A stretch of 64,000 bases of DNA from Ampelomyces quisqualis (Eukaryota > Ascomycota > Dothideomycetes > Pleosporales > Phaeosphaeriaceae). A program made the translations under genes and the position numbers. Positions within the stretch are counted from its first letter, which is position 1, and every line of letters starts with the position of its first letter. This document shows positions 11,516 through 24,130 of this stretch, one piece after another. The DNA lies in contig JAGTXZ010000024.1 of assembly GCA_018398575.1 (NCBI GenBank), forward strand, positions 2,108,001-2,172,000. Reading direction: 5' to 3'. The notes under the pieces are model-generated. The model saw only the letters and a program-made list of their open reading frames with translations. It had not been told where the DNA came from and searched no databases.

Positions 11516-12690
11516 ACACGCACCTTATAGAGAAATGCAGCTAATAGAACTTCTAACTAAGCCTTAGACTAAAATATTAATAGACTTTGTAACAGAACTA
11601 CTACTATTAAAAGACTCTGCTATAAGATTAGCCTATTACGCTATTATAGTTATAGTAGATTACTTAACAAATACGCTATAATATTACTCTTTTAATAAGA
11701 CTATATAGCTGTTTAGCTAGCGTACGTACTTAAGAATAGACTTATTAGATACTATAGTATACTAAAGTTAATTATTAGCAATTAAGACAAACTCTTTACG
11801 TTAAATTATTAGACTACCTAAATAGCAGAAATTAAGACGCAATAAAAGCTATTAACAGCTTACTATCCTTAAACTAATAGCTAAATAGAAAGAATAAATA
11901 GAACTATAAAGACGTATCTTAAGATATATAGTAACCTGTAACAGATAAATTAGGTTTTACTACTACTAATAGTATAGTTAACCTATAATAACAAATTGTC
12001 TAAAGCTATAGACAAGACGCTATACTTTGCAAACTATAGATAACATCTAAATCTCTTTACAAGAATATTACCTAGCCTAAAGGCTAAAGCTGCTATATAG
12101 ATAGTAGAAGAAATAAAGAAAACTTATATTAAAATAGAAGACTAAATATAATACGCTTAGACACAAAGCATCTTATATATTAACTAGAAACAAAAAACAG
12201 TAGCTTAGCTAAAAAAGAGAGATAAGGTATATTTCTATACTAAAAATCTACGTATAAAACAACTAAACAAAGGACTTACCTATATTAAAGTTAGACTGTT
12301 TTTAATTTTAAAGAGAAACAGACTAGTTATATATACACTTAAGCTTCTACTAGATATAAAGATCTACTCTAGATTCTACGTAAGCCTACTAGAACTAGCT
12401 AACCTAGAAATACTATTATAGTAAACTATTTGCTATAAGCTTCTACTAGATATAAAGATCTACTCTAGATTCTACGTAAGCCTATTAGAACTAGCTAACC
12501 TAGAAATACTATTATAGTAAACCTTTTGCTATAAACTTAAAGAAGAAAATAAATTTAAAGTTAAGAAAATAATAACACACTAAGATAACAACTGCTAAAA
12601 AGAATACCTAGTTAAATAGTTAAGATACAATAACTTAGAAAATATATAGGAACCTAAGACAAACTTTACAAATTACTAACTATTCCTAAC
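11516..12690 (+). pseudogene. pol: Gypsy-A copy 1 pol, second part (integrase core, chromodomain)
   Basis: Resumes the integrase cut at 4523. Near 11583 reads DFVTELLLLKDSAIRLAYYA, then VIVDYLTNTL, the DDE core of Ty3/gypsy integrases, in the same frame as the RT once the 6992-bp insertion is removed. A decayed chromodomain lies at about 12545-12680 (KVKKIITHx, then KEYLVKxLRYNNLENIxEP). The chromodomain frame differs from the integrase frame, so a small indel lies between them. It contains a 96-bp in-frame duplication (12341-12532). Confidence 0.9.
12341..12532 (+). repeat. 96-bp tandem duplication in Gypsy-A copy 1 pol
   Basis: Two adjacent copies beginning AAGCTTCTACTAGATATAAA at 12341 and 12437, nearly identical. 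Copy 2 of the element has the unit once (about 33602-33697), so the duplication arose in copy 1. 32 codons, frame kept. Because the two units share almost all RIP-type changes, it probably formed late. Confidence 0.93.
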
Positions 12691-12704
12691 GTACTATTAC
12701 TGTG

Positions 12705-13090
12705 CTACAGGGCAGAATAAGAACTAGACCTCTCTAAGATTAATAATTAATCTACAGCTTAGTTTAATAATTCTAGAGTATCTAACTTCTCTAATATTAG
12801 CAGACTAGTATTAAAAATACGCTACTTCTTATAATAAAGAGCTAGCTTCTGCTTTTATATATAGCGCAGTTTATTCTAACGCACGCGTATCTAGAGTACT
12901 ACTAACTCTGCCTCTGTCTTATCTGTTGCTAACGTAGCTTTTTCTAACTTTTCTTACTGTTTTAACTCTTTTATTTGTTAGTTTAGCTTTAAAAAATCTA
13001 GTAGCAGAATATTCTGCAGAATATACTCTTTTGCACCTATAGACTTATAGTTTCTATACTTCTTACTTAACAACAATAGCTTATAAGGCA
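12705..13090 (-). pseudogene. Antisense open frame of Gypsy-A copy 1 (Cys cluster plus coiled coil)
   Basis: Minus-strand frame between pol and the 3' LTR. From about 13080 it reads LLLLSKKYRNYKSIGAKEY. Copy 2 keeps Cys at the first and third Tyr positions (KKCRNYKSI..KEC), giving CX2CX7C. Next comes a charged heptad-like stretch (LLLDFLKLNxQIKELKQxEK, LEKATLATDKTEAEL) typical of a coiled coil, then a short C-terminal block SLLILEKLDTLELLN. Stops inside are TAA/TAG at probable Gln/Trp/Arg. The organisation parallels the antisense frame in Gypsy-B (Cys cluster first). Function unknown; possibly a DNA- or RNA-binding accessory protein. Confidence 0.68.
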
Positions 13091-13222
13091 AGCTTTTCTA
13101 AGAATATTAGGCGTAGGCTACTATAGCAAATAACCTTTTGTTGTTAATATAATTACTTTAAAGACAATAATAATGTATAGCTTAAGAACTTATAAGAATA
13201 TAAGAATAAAAGAAGAGAATAG

Positions 13223-13680
13223 AGTTATAAACCTCTAATAGGAAATATAAGATATTATAAATAAATAAGAAAACAGGTTGTAAGACTTAGACCTAGTGTA
13301 GAGATATAGTATACTAAGTATGTTACGTAACCTTCTTATTAGTCTTATTTAGTCTTACTGTTTCTTGCAATAAGAAACTATAAGAATCTGCAACAATAAT
13401 TAAGAATAATAAGAACTATAAGAAAGACTAAGTATAAAGAAACTATAATAAGCTCTTATAGATTATTATATTTAACTTATATTACAGACGCTTAAGTAAG
13501 TTATATTAAGCTATTTAACTATTGTTACTCTTTTTAGAAAGCTCTAGCCTTTACTGTCTTAGTAACAATACCCTTTGTATCTAAAGCAACTCTGCACCTA
13601 TATGCAAAAACTAACTTTAGCTATACCTTTAGTCTATACTAGCATTCTTATTGTTTCCTACTAGACTAACAGTCTTAACA
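13223..13680 (+). repeat. Gypsy-A copy 1, 3' LTR
   Basis: Begins at AGTTATAAACCTCTAATAGG (family TGTTATAAACC) and ends CAGTCTTAACA. 458 bp against 455 bp in copy 2. Followed by GCTTA, the expected target duplicate, whose partner lies left of the window. Confidence 0.93.
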
Positions 13681-16429
13681 GCTTAATTAGAAGATTTAAA
13701 CTAGTATATATCTTAATAAATCTTATAATTAGCTTTTAGCCTACTTAATCTATTTAGCTAATTTACATATATAGTTGTAGGCGTAGTATCTTAATCTTCT
13801 TCTAATCTACCTACTTCTTATACTACAAATACCTTCTCTAAGGTAAAGTTAGAGTATTATTATTCTAGTAGATCTTAATAATTAATAGTTTTAATATACT
13901 CTTTACTTAAGCTATAAATTACTTAATTACCTTTATTATTTTTAATAAGCTCTTGCTATATAAGTTATTGTAAAATAGTTTACTTAAGTAGTTTTCTTTA
14001 ATTATAAAAGACTACTTCCTACTAATTCTTTCTTTTCTTATATTAAATAAGTCTTAAAAAACTTAATACAAAAGTTATAGTACTTTTTCTCTTAGTTATT
14101 ATATAACAACTTAAGTTATAAAAGTACTTAGTAAGTCTTTAGAATAAAATCCCTTAGTCTTGTTAATTCAACCTTTTAGGTTTACGTAGTTAGAGCTTAG
14201 AGTATATACTAGCCTTAGTAGCCTAACTATTTAAAATTTAGATGTCTATTTTTTATCTCTTTATTAATATAGATTAGATTAATATAAGGTATATAAGATA
14301 AGTAGTTATAGAGTATAGTAGAAAACCTAGTTATATTTAATTAACAAGAAGTTTTATACTCTATAAAGTTAGTAAATAATAAGGTTCTGCTTATATAATC
14401 TAAACTAAAGAGTACTATCTAATTCTCTTTATTATATACTAACTTAATAGAAATATGCTTTAGATATAATACTTATATTAAAGCTATCTATAACCTTAGC
14501 ATTTTTAAACTTTAGATTTCTTATAGGTAGACTTTTAAGGCTATAAAGAATATTCTAAATTACATTATTTCTCTATCTAGTAACTAGAAGAAATTATACT
14601 CTAGCCTAAACTCTTTCTTTAGAGTAGATAAGACTAGATATTCTAAGAATAAGAAGTAACTAGTTATTAACTAGGTATACTACGCTAGCTCTATTATATA
14701 TAGTACCTCTTAAAAGTAAATAAGCTATAAACATAGTTATATTTACTCTAAAGTCTAAAATAGTAATATAAGATTTCTAATTAAATAAGGCTAGGTTAAT
14801 TACTATAGCTATAACATCTCTTAGATATACTACTACCTTAGTTCTAGAACTTAACTAGTTAGCTATAATAGGTAGTATTTAACTAGCTTTTTTAATTTTC
14901 TTATCAATCGTAGTCTTCTTAAAAGTATTAAGCTACTTAAGAACCTTCTTCTAGTTAATATTAGAGATTTTAATTAGTATATATTCTATTAGAACTAATC
15001 TTATAATAAAAGTCTTAAGCTAGTAGTAATCTATTAAGTTCTAGCTTTACTTTTACTTATACTTATAAAGGCAGAAATTCTTTTTTTATCTTTTCTTACT
15101 TCTAATCTTTAGCTTTCTAGAATTAGAGTTTTTATTAAGATTAAAGTCCTTACTATCTAAGTCTTTACTCTCTCTTTAAGTTAAAAAGGCTAAATAGAAC
15201 TTACTTTTAGTTACTTAAACTACTTACTCTTAAAGAATAAGAGTAAGGATCTTAGCTAGATTGTATATAGTTATAGCTAGTTAACTAAGAGCTATATCTT
15301 TAATAATATTCTAATATATTAATTTAGCTTAGTCTAGAGCAATCTAGGTAGGAAGTGTATCTAGAAAATTAGTAAGAATAAGTTTTCTTTTTCTTTTAGT
15401 AACTTAGAATACTTAAGTCTTACTATAGATTACTTAATTTTTGTTAAGCTATTTATCTTAAGTAATTCTACTATACCTAGCCTTTTCTAGATAAGCTTAA
15501 TACTATTACCTTATTAGGTATAAAGTATTATTACTTGGAATAAAGTTATATTTTAGGATTCTAATAAAGGCTTAAGGTATTATTTTAAAAGAATTAACTA
15601 TTTTTATTTGTACAGAAGCTATTAGATCCTTAGCTATAGTATAGCTTTTCTATATCCAAATGTTACTTAGCTTAGCTACTTACCTAGTCTATTCTAACGT
15701 ATTAATTTTATAGTAGTAAATATCTTCTTTGTACCTAGTTAAGGTAAGTTTTTAAGTAGCTAGCTTTAGATTATATTAATTAAACACTTTATTAAATATT
15801 TGCGTATTAAAATTAGTATCTTAAGATAGTAATACTAAAACTATTTAGCTAAGTATAGCTAAGAGCCTAAGATTCTTAGGTTTCTAATTATTTATTAAGA
15901 GTACTATTTTATTATCTAGATTATCTTAATTCTATACTTCTTAACTATAAGTATAAAGCTAGAGTTAAGTAAACTAGTAGAGCTAGTTTTATTACCTATC
16001 TAAGAAGATATCTAGCCTTATCTTATTATTAAACTATATTTCTCTAATTATAGAACTAGGTAGTTTAGATTAAGAGTATTTAAAGAAAGTATTATAAAGT
16101 ACTAAAGTTATCTTTAATTAAGATAGTACCTAAGTAATATAAGGTACGTAAAGAAAATTAGTATATTAGTCTTGTAACGCAAGGTTTATAACTATAGACG
16201 CTAAGTTATACTATAGAGTAAATTAGTATAAGTAAAAAGATTAGATTACTAATTCTACTATATGTAAGGATAGGTTAGAGTAGATATACTAAGCTTATAA
16301 TTAGGTTTTCTAGATAGGCTAATTCTAAATAGGCTTATATTTTATTAGTAACATATTTTAATATTATATATAATAATCTTTTACTTATATATTATATATA
16401 AGAATTCTAAAATCTATTAATTTATATAC
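13681..16429 (-). pseudogene. Heavily decayed minus-strand coding remnant, probably retrotransposon gag/protease
   Basis: The minus strand gives protein-like runs broken mainly by TAA/TAG. Near 15240-15060 it reads RESKDLDSKDFNLNKNSNSR, then a Lys/Arg-rich stretch and FCLYKYK, which looks like a basic Gag C-terminus with a damaged zinc knuckle. Further left (15000-13700) other runs continue without a clear catalytic motif. If it is an LTR element read on the minus strand, its pol should lie to the left and was cut off by Gypsy-A copy 1. Family assignment is weak. No LTR ends identified. Confidence 0.35.
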
Positions 16430-16605
16430 TCTATTATAATAAGGCTATATAGCTATTTAGTTAGCTTATATACTTAATTAAGAATAGACTTATTAGATAC
16501 TATAGTATACTAAAGTTAGTTAGCAGTAATTTAGACAAATTATGTATGCTAAACTACTGTACTACCTAAATAGTAGAAATTTAAATATAATAAAAATTAT
16601 TACTA
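16430..16605 (+). mobile_element. Gypsy-A copy 3, integrase fragment
   Basis: Matches Gypsy-A copy 1 at about 11690-11855, including the words GACTTATTAGATACTATAG and CCTAAATAGTAGAAATT. It is more diverged than copies 1 and 2. The alignment stops near 16605 and resumes for the following part of the element at about 23475, with roughly 130 bp of Gypsy-A missing at the break. Confidence 0.85.
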
Positions 16606-16625
16606 AGACCTACTAGTAACTATGT

Positions 16626-16690
16626 TATTATTGTAAGTGATAAGCCTATATAAAGTATAGGCCTATTACCTAGGTAATAATACCTACCTT
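16626..16690 (+). repeat. Copy of the inverted-repeat arm seen at 42365-44075
   Basis: GATAAGCCTATATAAAGTAT followed by AGGCCTATTACC and a TAATAATACCTACC-like segment. Matches the reverse complement of about 43925-44025 and, less well, 42443-42500. It lies at the left edge of a block that interrupts Gypsy-A copy 3. Confidence 0.6.
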
Positions 16691-19600
16691 AGTAATAAAT
16701 TAGAGCTAGAGTTATATTTTTATAGGTAAATATAGTAATTTTAAAAGTAGTAAAAGCTAAAATGTACATATATATCTTATATAAAGTTCTAATTGTTATA
16801 GTATAGAAACTAAGAGAGCTTAGAAAAAACTATTTATATTATTATCTATATAAAGCTTAAGTAGTTAGCTGTTTACACATATAGAGAAATAATCTAGCTA
16901 AGTAATTAAGCTATAAACTTCTAGACTAAGAGTAAATTACTCTATATTACCTTATATTAATATAAGGTAAAAGAACTATAATTAGATTAGAAAAACTTTT
17001 AAGAAAAGAAATTCTTAATTAAGTAGATCTAGATATATAGTAAGATTAGATTAAACTAATTAGGATAATTATATTAGGTAAATACGTACTATATTTTTAC
17101 ATACCTACTAGATTAGAAGTATAAGTATCTAATCTTATTCTATATAGATTAGGTAAGTATTTTAAAGCGCGCGTACTAATTATAGTTAACGTTATATTAG
17201 TTAGTAAGATTTCTAATTAAAGTTAACAATAGCGCTATACTACGCTTTTCTTATTATTATTTTAATAATAATCTTCTTACTTATATTAAGTTCTGCGCTA
17301 CTCTATACTACAGTTAAGTTAATAATAATACTTAATCTAATTAACGCAATAGTAGAATCTGCTAGTAGCTCTAAGAATATAATAGATTAGATATTCTAGT
17401 CTATAACGCTACGTAATATAGAGAGAACCTATAATTAGTTATACTAGAGTAGTTCTTTTATATTACTATAGAGTATAATTTATTCTACTTATATTACTTA
17501 GGAAGTAAAGGCTACTAAAAAAAATCTAGATTTCTATTAAGTCTTAAAACCGACTTTATTACAATTAAAAGAGGCTAGAGATAAAACTTCTACTTTTACT
17601 ATATCTATAACTATACCTACTACTAGCGTACTTTTAGCTTCTAATCTATTACTATCTTTTACTACTCTAGCTAATTATCTAGATAAAAGAAAACGTCCTG
17701 CGTTACTAATAACACAAACTCTAGGAAAACTAAAGAATATTTAGATTACTTGTAGTAATAAAGCTAAGAGCGCTATTTAAGTAGATAAAGTAATTTGTTA
17801 TAGTCTTCTACTATACTAGTAACTATTATATATAAGATTAACAATACTTCTACTATTTTTACTTCTTGTTAAGTCTACTATTATAAAGTAAGTATAATAT
17901 AGAGTAATAAAAAAGAATATAGATTGTAATCTTAAGAAGGCTAAATATAAGGTAGATATAATTAGTTTCTCTTCTATAGAGCTAGTTACTACTTCTTCTA
18001 TTACTAGGCTATTATTACTATCTAAGAATCTAGTTAATTAGTAAGTTAGAGCCTCTATAGCTCTAGCTAATTAAACTATAGTTTTATTATTAACTTCTAT
18101 TAATCCGCTTCCTAAAGTAGTTGCGTCTAACGCTTCTTATTAGACTATTTATAGAGGCACTTAAAAACGTAATATTTTAGAAAACATAAGCCTAGATATT
18201 TAAATACTAAAGAAGATATAGTAATTAGCTACAACGCCTTATATAATAAAGCCTAGTATAAAAGAAAAAGTAAAAAAAAATAAGTAATCTTATACTTACC
18301 TCTAATATAATAAGAAGTTTTGTATTCTAATAAACAAAAACGCTTTTACTAGAAAGTACTTCTATATCTATAATTTGTATAGTAATTAATACTTTGAATG
18401 CAATACTTATATAAACCTACTAGCGTATAAATTAATCTAAATTATTCTTTATATCTTATTCTAACTTAGAGAAAACTCTAATAGCAATCTTTAATAAGGT
18501 ATAAGTACTTATTAATAGATTCTATATAAAATTACTTTTGCCTATAATTCTAGTATATTCAATTCTTCTTAGTTAATTATTTGTTTCTAATACAAATATT
18601 ATAATAAGTAGGTTAATTACTATAAGATACTTCTTAGGATTATTAATAGCGTTTTGCGTAACATTAATAGTTAAGGTAAGTAATTAGCTTTAAAAACAGA
18701 CTAAAGTAAATAAGTATTAGCCTACTATAAGCAATTAAGATAGTAACTTATCTAAGAAGAGTATTGTTATTCTAGATACTCTAACTTCTTATATAACTAC
18801 TCTAGTTCAAAAATTACCTAATTAGCCTATACCTACTATTCTTACTTAAGCTTAAGCTTAACCTCTGCTTACTCTAGTTACACCTCTAGCTATAATTATA
18901 CCTCTAGCTCTAATTGCGCCTTTAGCTTCTTATTAATTAAGTTCTACTATACTACCTACTTGCTTAGTAATATTAATTAAGTTTTATAAAGTTAATTAAG
19001 AAGAGATAGGTAAGCTATTCTAAAAAATACTTAATATAAGGAAATATCTTACAATTATATATAAAGTAAAAGAGAATAAAGTAATCTATCTTCTAACTAC
19101 TAGATATCTATTTAAGGTATTTTTTGCCTAGAAGTAAGTTTTACCTAGAGCTTTACGTGTTCGATTACTTTAGTAATCCTAAATTTCTTTCTTAAAATTA
19201 GTAAGCACTTTTATAAGGTAGATTAGAGATTATTACTAGTTTATATAGTAATCTATCTACTTACTTTAAGTTATAGGTAAGTAGTTCTATTACTAATAAT
19301 AAACAGTAGACTAATTTAACTAATAAGCCTAGTAAAGCAATTACCTTAGTTTCTTTAATTAAGCTCTATACCTAAACTACTTCTATAGTTTCTTTAATTA
19401 CTGTAGAAGTAACTATAAGTTATTCTAGATAAGAAAAAGCTTAAGAAGATAAGCTTCTTCTTGTCTAGAATAACTTAATATAATAGTAATTACCTTTCTA
19501 GCTACAGTATTTATTCCTTTATACCTAAGGTTATTATTTATAGTTATTAGTTAAATCTATAAGCTAATATTAGAGATTTAGCTAATTAACGTTAAGAGCT

Positions 19601-19984
19601 TTATAAGGTAATATTGTTTACTTATCTATTTTATTATACTACTAACGCCTACTAAATATTTTGTAATCTATCTGTTTTTAATTAGGAAGAGTACTTAAAG
19701 ATACTTAAAGAGAGTAGGTAGTACCTTATTCCTATCTTAAATACTATCGAGAATAAGACATTTAATCTTTAGAATAGTATTTGTTCTATAACGATAGTAA
19801 TTTCGGCTAAGCTTAATTATATCTTTAATATTCTTTAGAACTAGTAGAATTTCTAAGGTTTATTAATAGAGGAGTAGATTATTAAGATATTAGATAAGAA
19901 TTTCTTTTTTATATATTATAATTTTCTACTCTATTAGAGTAGGCCTTAGGCCTTATTAATCTAACACTATTTAATTAGTATCTT
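16691..19984 (+). pseudogene. Unrecognised plus-strand protein-like remnant
   Basis: Long stretches translate without TGA and with stops only at likely Gln/Trp codons. Near 17560-17720 a Ser/Thr-rich run is followed by LDKRKRPALLITQTLGK. Near 18330-18400 a Tyr/Cys-rich stretch reads FTRKYFYIYNLYSN then FECNTYINLLAYK, which may be a cysteine cluster with Cys->Tyr changes. Near 18830-18960 a Pro/Leu/Ala-rich run reads TLVTPLAIIIPLALIAPLAS. I recognise no family; it may be an accessory or captured gene within the element block, or more than one remnant. Frame shifts are likely. Confidence 0.35.
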
Positions 19985-22900
19985 CTCTAACCTTAATTAA
20001 TTTATATAAGTCTTTAAGGTTTAGCTAATTCTTAAAGTAAAGGAATTGCTAATAGGTAAAGTTTTTTATTAATCTATCTACAGGTATCTTATTTATTTTA
20101 AAATACTTTTACCTAAGCTAAATGTTCTAAATATGTATATACCTAAGCTTAGAAGTAATCTACTTATTTTATTCTACTATAAGTTAGATTGTTTGCTAAT
20201 TATTACACTAGACTATCTATAGATTACCTAGATTAAAGCGTAGCTCTTTAAAGAATCTTTTTAGAGCTATAGATTCCTTAGATATCTATTCTAGAGCATA
20301 AAGTTCTACTTCTATTTTTAAGGTAGTAATTACATTCTACCTAGCTACCTTCTATAGAATTACTCTTCTAAAGAGTAGAATAATATATCTATAGAAGGAT
20401 TTTAGGTTTCTAAATTATCTACAAATAAGGTATCTCTATATATTATTAGGTGTAGGCTATTATATCTACTATACTAGATTAATTTCTAGCGTATTTAGTA
20501 AAGGTAAGATATAACCTAATTAACTACTTTCGTATATTACTTTTACTTAGATTATTTAGAAAATAAGCAAATTTAGATATTGTAAAGGCTTTATCTAGCC
20601 TTAATATAATTATCGTATATAGTACTAATTCTACTTTTTTTTAATACCTTTTAATTTATCGTTTTATAATTTTATCTTAGTTTTTCTAATAGGAAAATTG
20701 TTATAAGAAAACTAAAGTCTATTAATTTAAATTTCTTACCTACCTTCTTAATATATATATTATGTACTAATATAAGTATTCTAAAACTTTAATTATAAAG
20801 TACTCTAATTCTAAGAAACTAGTCTACTTTTCCTAACTCTTAGATCTTATATTTAGCTCTAATTTAATTACAAATCTTCTAAGCTTTAAATGCTTAGCTC
20901 TAGTAAAATATTAAAAGGATATTTTTAACGTAGAATAATATTAGAACCTTTTAATTTTAAGTAAAAAACAAGTAAAGTTTCTCTTTAGAAGATAGAAATC
21001 GAAGTAATCTTAAGGTTTTAGCAAATTCTTTATACTATAATAGTAGTAAGTCTTATAGTCTATATAAAGCTTAATTAAGCGTAACGCATATTTCTAGCTC
21101 TTTAAAACCCTCTAGAAAATTATAAAACACTAGATTATCCTTAGTAATTAGAGTATTAAAGAATACTTCTACTATATAATATTATAGTATCTCTAGATTA
21201 AAGTAAGTAGTAAAAGCTATTTAAGCTCTAAATAAGTAAACTATAAAAGTAGTAGTATAGGTTAAGTCTAAAGTATCTTTTTCTTAAAGATTATCTTATA
21301 TAATAATCTAAGCTTTACACTTAAGATAATTTCTATTAAAAGTTTCTTTATAGGTCTATACCTATTTTTAAGAAAAAGGTCTTAATAGTACTTTGCGAAT
21401 CAGTTATTAAGTTTATATTTTAGGTTTCTATTACTTTTTTAGCTCTTTTCTTAAGGCTAGTAGTTTAGATATAAATAAAAGGAAATAATAGGATAGTTAC
21501 TTCTAGGTTTTAGGTAAAGGTAGTAGATTGCTTCTATATCTCTTATATAGTAGCTTTTTAATTACAGCTACTATTACTATAGCCTTTATTACCTTAGAAC
21601 TCTTTTAATAACTCTAAGCTTTACTTACTCTTAGTAAAAATGTGTTTCAAAAATCTAAATAGAAATTATCTAGTAAGTTAAGGTTAGTATTTAGTAAATA
21701 TATACCTTTTCTACTTTCTAGCTAATTGTTATTTTCTTAATATTTTTACACTAGAAGGTATTTGTTAACTTCTTAATTAATTTTAGGTACTTTATCTTAT
21801 AGCCTCTAGCTAGTGCGTATTATAGGTAGTAAGTCTAATTCTATTAATTATATTAGTATAGAAGTCTGTTAAAGCTCCAATCTTACTCTTAAAAGTAAGG
21901 TTTCTATATTATCTATTACCCTTAAATTTATATAATTAGTATAAGAAAAGAAGTAAAATAAATATTTAGGCTTATCTCTATATAATCTAATCTTATTACT
22001 AGAGTATAATAAGCTAGCCTACCTAGGCAGATATATCTTCTCTTAGCTGTCTACTTCTATATAATAATTATTTAAATTATTTCAAGCCTTTGTAATATTA
22101 GGCTAAGGTATTACTCTTAGAGTACTAGTTTATTTTAATCCTTAGGTAGCCTAGTATAAATTCTTAGAAGCTTACTAGCTAAGCTAGCTTCTTATATTAT
22201 ATTATTGTTAAGCGTTATTTAATGGACTAGCTAGCTATCTACTTTACTTACTTTTTAATAGTTACTTCTATTATATTCTTAGAAGATTAGCGTATTACTC
22301 TATCTTAATTAATTTAGTAATTATTACCTTTTCTACCTTTCTACAAATCTATTTAGTTTATATATATATAATGGCGTTACTTTATTTTTATTAGCCTAAT
22401 CTTTATAAGCCTAATCTTTATTAGCCTAATCTTTATATATTAATTATCCTTGCAAAGGTCTTATCTCTAAATTACTATTCTTAATTTATATTTTAATACT
22501 ACCTTATAATTATATATCTTAATTACTTTTATAATTTCTAGTAAAGACTTGGAGGATTATTACTCTTAATTTTTTGTTAATAATTCTCTTTAATAACTAA
22601 TAACTATTACTTTCTTAGGCGTTCTCTAGGTAAATTAAACAGGTTCTAGAAAATTAAAGAGAAAGACCTAGGTAATTATTGTTTTAGTATTTTTAATATA
22701 ACTTTTATTATATAGGTAGTTAAATAGTTCTTAAAGTAAATATATCTTATTATATTATTCCAAACGTTCTATATAGATTTAATAAGTACTTTAAAAGCTT
22801 TAAGTTTTAGATAGTCTAATTATTAGTACTAGAGAAATTCTAAATCTAATCTTAAGTATGTAACTTATTATCTTCTAATAGCTTTTATAGATAAGAGAAC

Positions 22901-23470
22901 TTTACAGTATAAAGTAATGTTATATTTAAAAAAGTAAAGGCTGCTCTTAGTAATTAGCTTATATATAACTAAGTTTTATAATAGTATTACATAGTAAAGT
23001 ATTTAATTAAGGCCTTTATACTAGATATTTCTCTATTTCTCAAGCTTGTATTTTAAAATAATATTTACGTAAAAGCCTTTGATAACTTAAATATCTATTA
23101 TAATAAGATTCTTTATATTAGGCTCTTTAGGCCTATAAAGAACGTTTCTTATAATTCTAGTACTACATCTATTAATTAGTAATAGCTATGTTCTAGTATT
23201 AACTTTTTTTAAGTAAGGTACTAATGAAAATAATCTAGATACTAGAAGATTAAAGCTATAAACTAGATAGATATATAATATATTATTTATAATAGTACTA
23301 TCTAAGGAGAATAGTAACTATAGATTATTCTATATATTATAATTTTATAGATTTAATTTTTACTTATAAAGTAAGATAGATTACTTATAGCTACTTAAAC
23401 TATATTTAGAAAACTAGTATTATTACTAGAGAACTTTGCGTTATTCTTTTTACCTAATTTATACTTAGTC
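19985..23470 (-). pseudogene. pol: Copia-B pol remnant (RT, RNase H end), minus strand
   Basis: On the minus strand, near 20770-20700, reads LVHNIYIKKVGKKFKLIDF, the region just after the Ty1/copia RT palm. Near 20330-20240 reads TTLKIEVELYALEQISKES then IALKRFFKELRFNLG, matching the copia RNase H pattern around its catalytic Glu. The C-terminal end follows with NFTYQQFLYF near 20050. Upstream parts (21000-23400) should hold integrase and protease but are too decayed to place. This family is distinct from Copia-A in these motifs. LTRs not identified. Confidence 0.75.
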
Positions 23471-23474
23471 TTCT

Positions 23475-24130
23475 ATTCTAATTGCTTAATCTAAAGCTAT
23501 AGGCAAATATTATATATTCTACAAACTATAGATAATATCTAAATCTCTTTAATAAAATATAATCTAGTTAAAAGGCTAAAGCTACTATAGACATAGTTAA
23601 AGAAATAAAGAAAACCTATACTTAAGTAGGAGAAAGTATTAAATATACTTAGGTATAAAGAGTCTTATATATTAATGGAGAATAAAAAATAGTACTTTAG
23701 CTAAAACAAAGGGATAACTTATATCTCTATGCTAAGAACCTAAATACAGAATAATAAAGTAAAAGACTAAAAATTTTAAATAGTATGCTATTTTAGTTCT
23801 TAAACTTAGTAGACTAGTTATTTATACTCTAAGGCTTCTACTAAATACTTAGATCTTCTTTAGGTTCTATCTAAGCTAATTAGAACTAGTAAACCTATAA
23901 ATACTAATAAAGTAAATATTTTACTAGTAACAAAGAAAAATATTATTTGTAAAGTTAAAAAATTAATATACTTATAAAATAAAGTATAGTAAAAAGAGTT
24001 CTTATAAAAGAATATACTATCTACTAGTTTGGAAAATATATAGAAACTAAGTATAAACTTTATAAATTACTAATAACTGCTAAAATAGAACTAAGGTTAA
24101 GAAACGTTCTAAGTAGGTTAGAAGTAGTCT
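23475..24130 (+). mobile_element. Gypsy-A copy 3, integrase C-terminus and chromodomain region
   Basis: Aligns with Gypsy-A copy 1 at about 11985-12690, for instance the stretch ACAAACTATAGATAATATCT near 23520. Chromodomain residue order (KVKKLI..., then LENIxKLS) is just visible at 23955-24060. Strongly diverged, with many stops. Confidence 0.82.

Larger units (their letters stand above)
1..13680 (+). mobile_element. Gypsy-A copy 1: Ty3/gypsy chromovirus, RIP-degraded, split by Gypsy-B
   Basis: LTR retrotransposon running gag, protease, reverse transcriptase, RNase H, integrase, chromodomain on the plus strand, the Ty3/gypsy order. The window opens inside its 5' LTR; the 3' LTR is at 13223-13680. 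A second complete copy at 28073-34842 aligns along the whole length and fixes the boundaries. Removing the inserted Gypsy-B (4524-11515 with one target duplicate) puts the reverse transcriptase and integrase back in one reading frame. Coding capacity is lost: many TAA/TAG stops replace Gln/Trp codons and the RT catalytic Asp pair is mutated. Not autonomous. Confidence 0.93.

Noticed and set aside
11367..11567. 66-codon open frame over the Gypsy-B LTR end
   Set aside because: It crosses the LTR end, the target duplicate and Gypsy-A integrase, so it is a chance fusion; only its last residues (IELLTKP) are integrase sequence.
16606..23475. A single clean insertion into Gypsy-A copy 3
   Set aside because: About 130 bp of Gypsy-A are missing at the break and no duplicate or LTR pair is visible, so deletion or several events are likelier.
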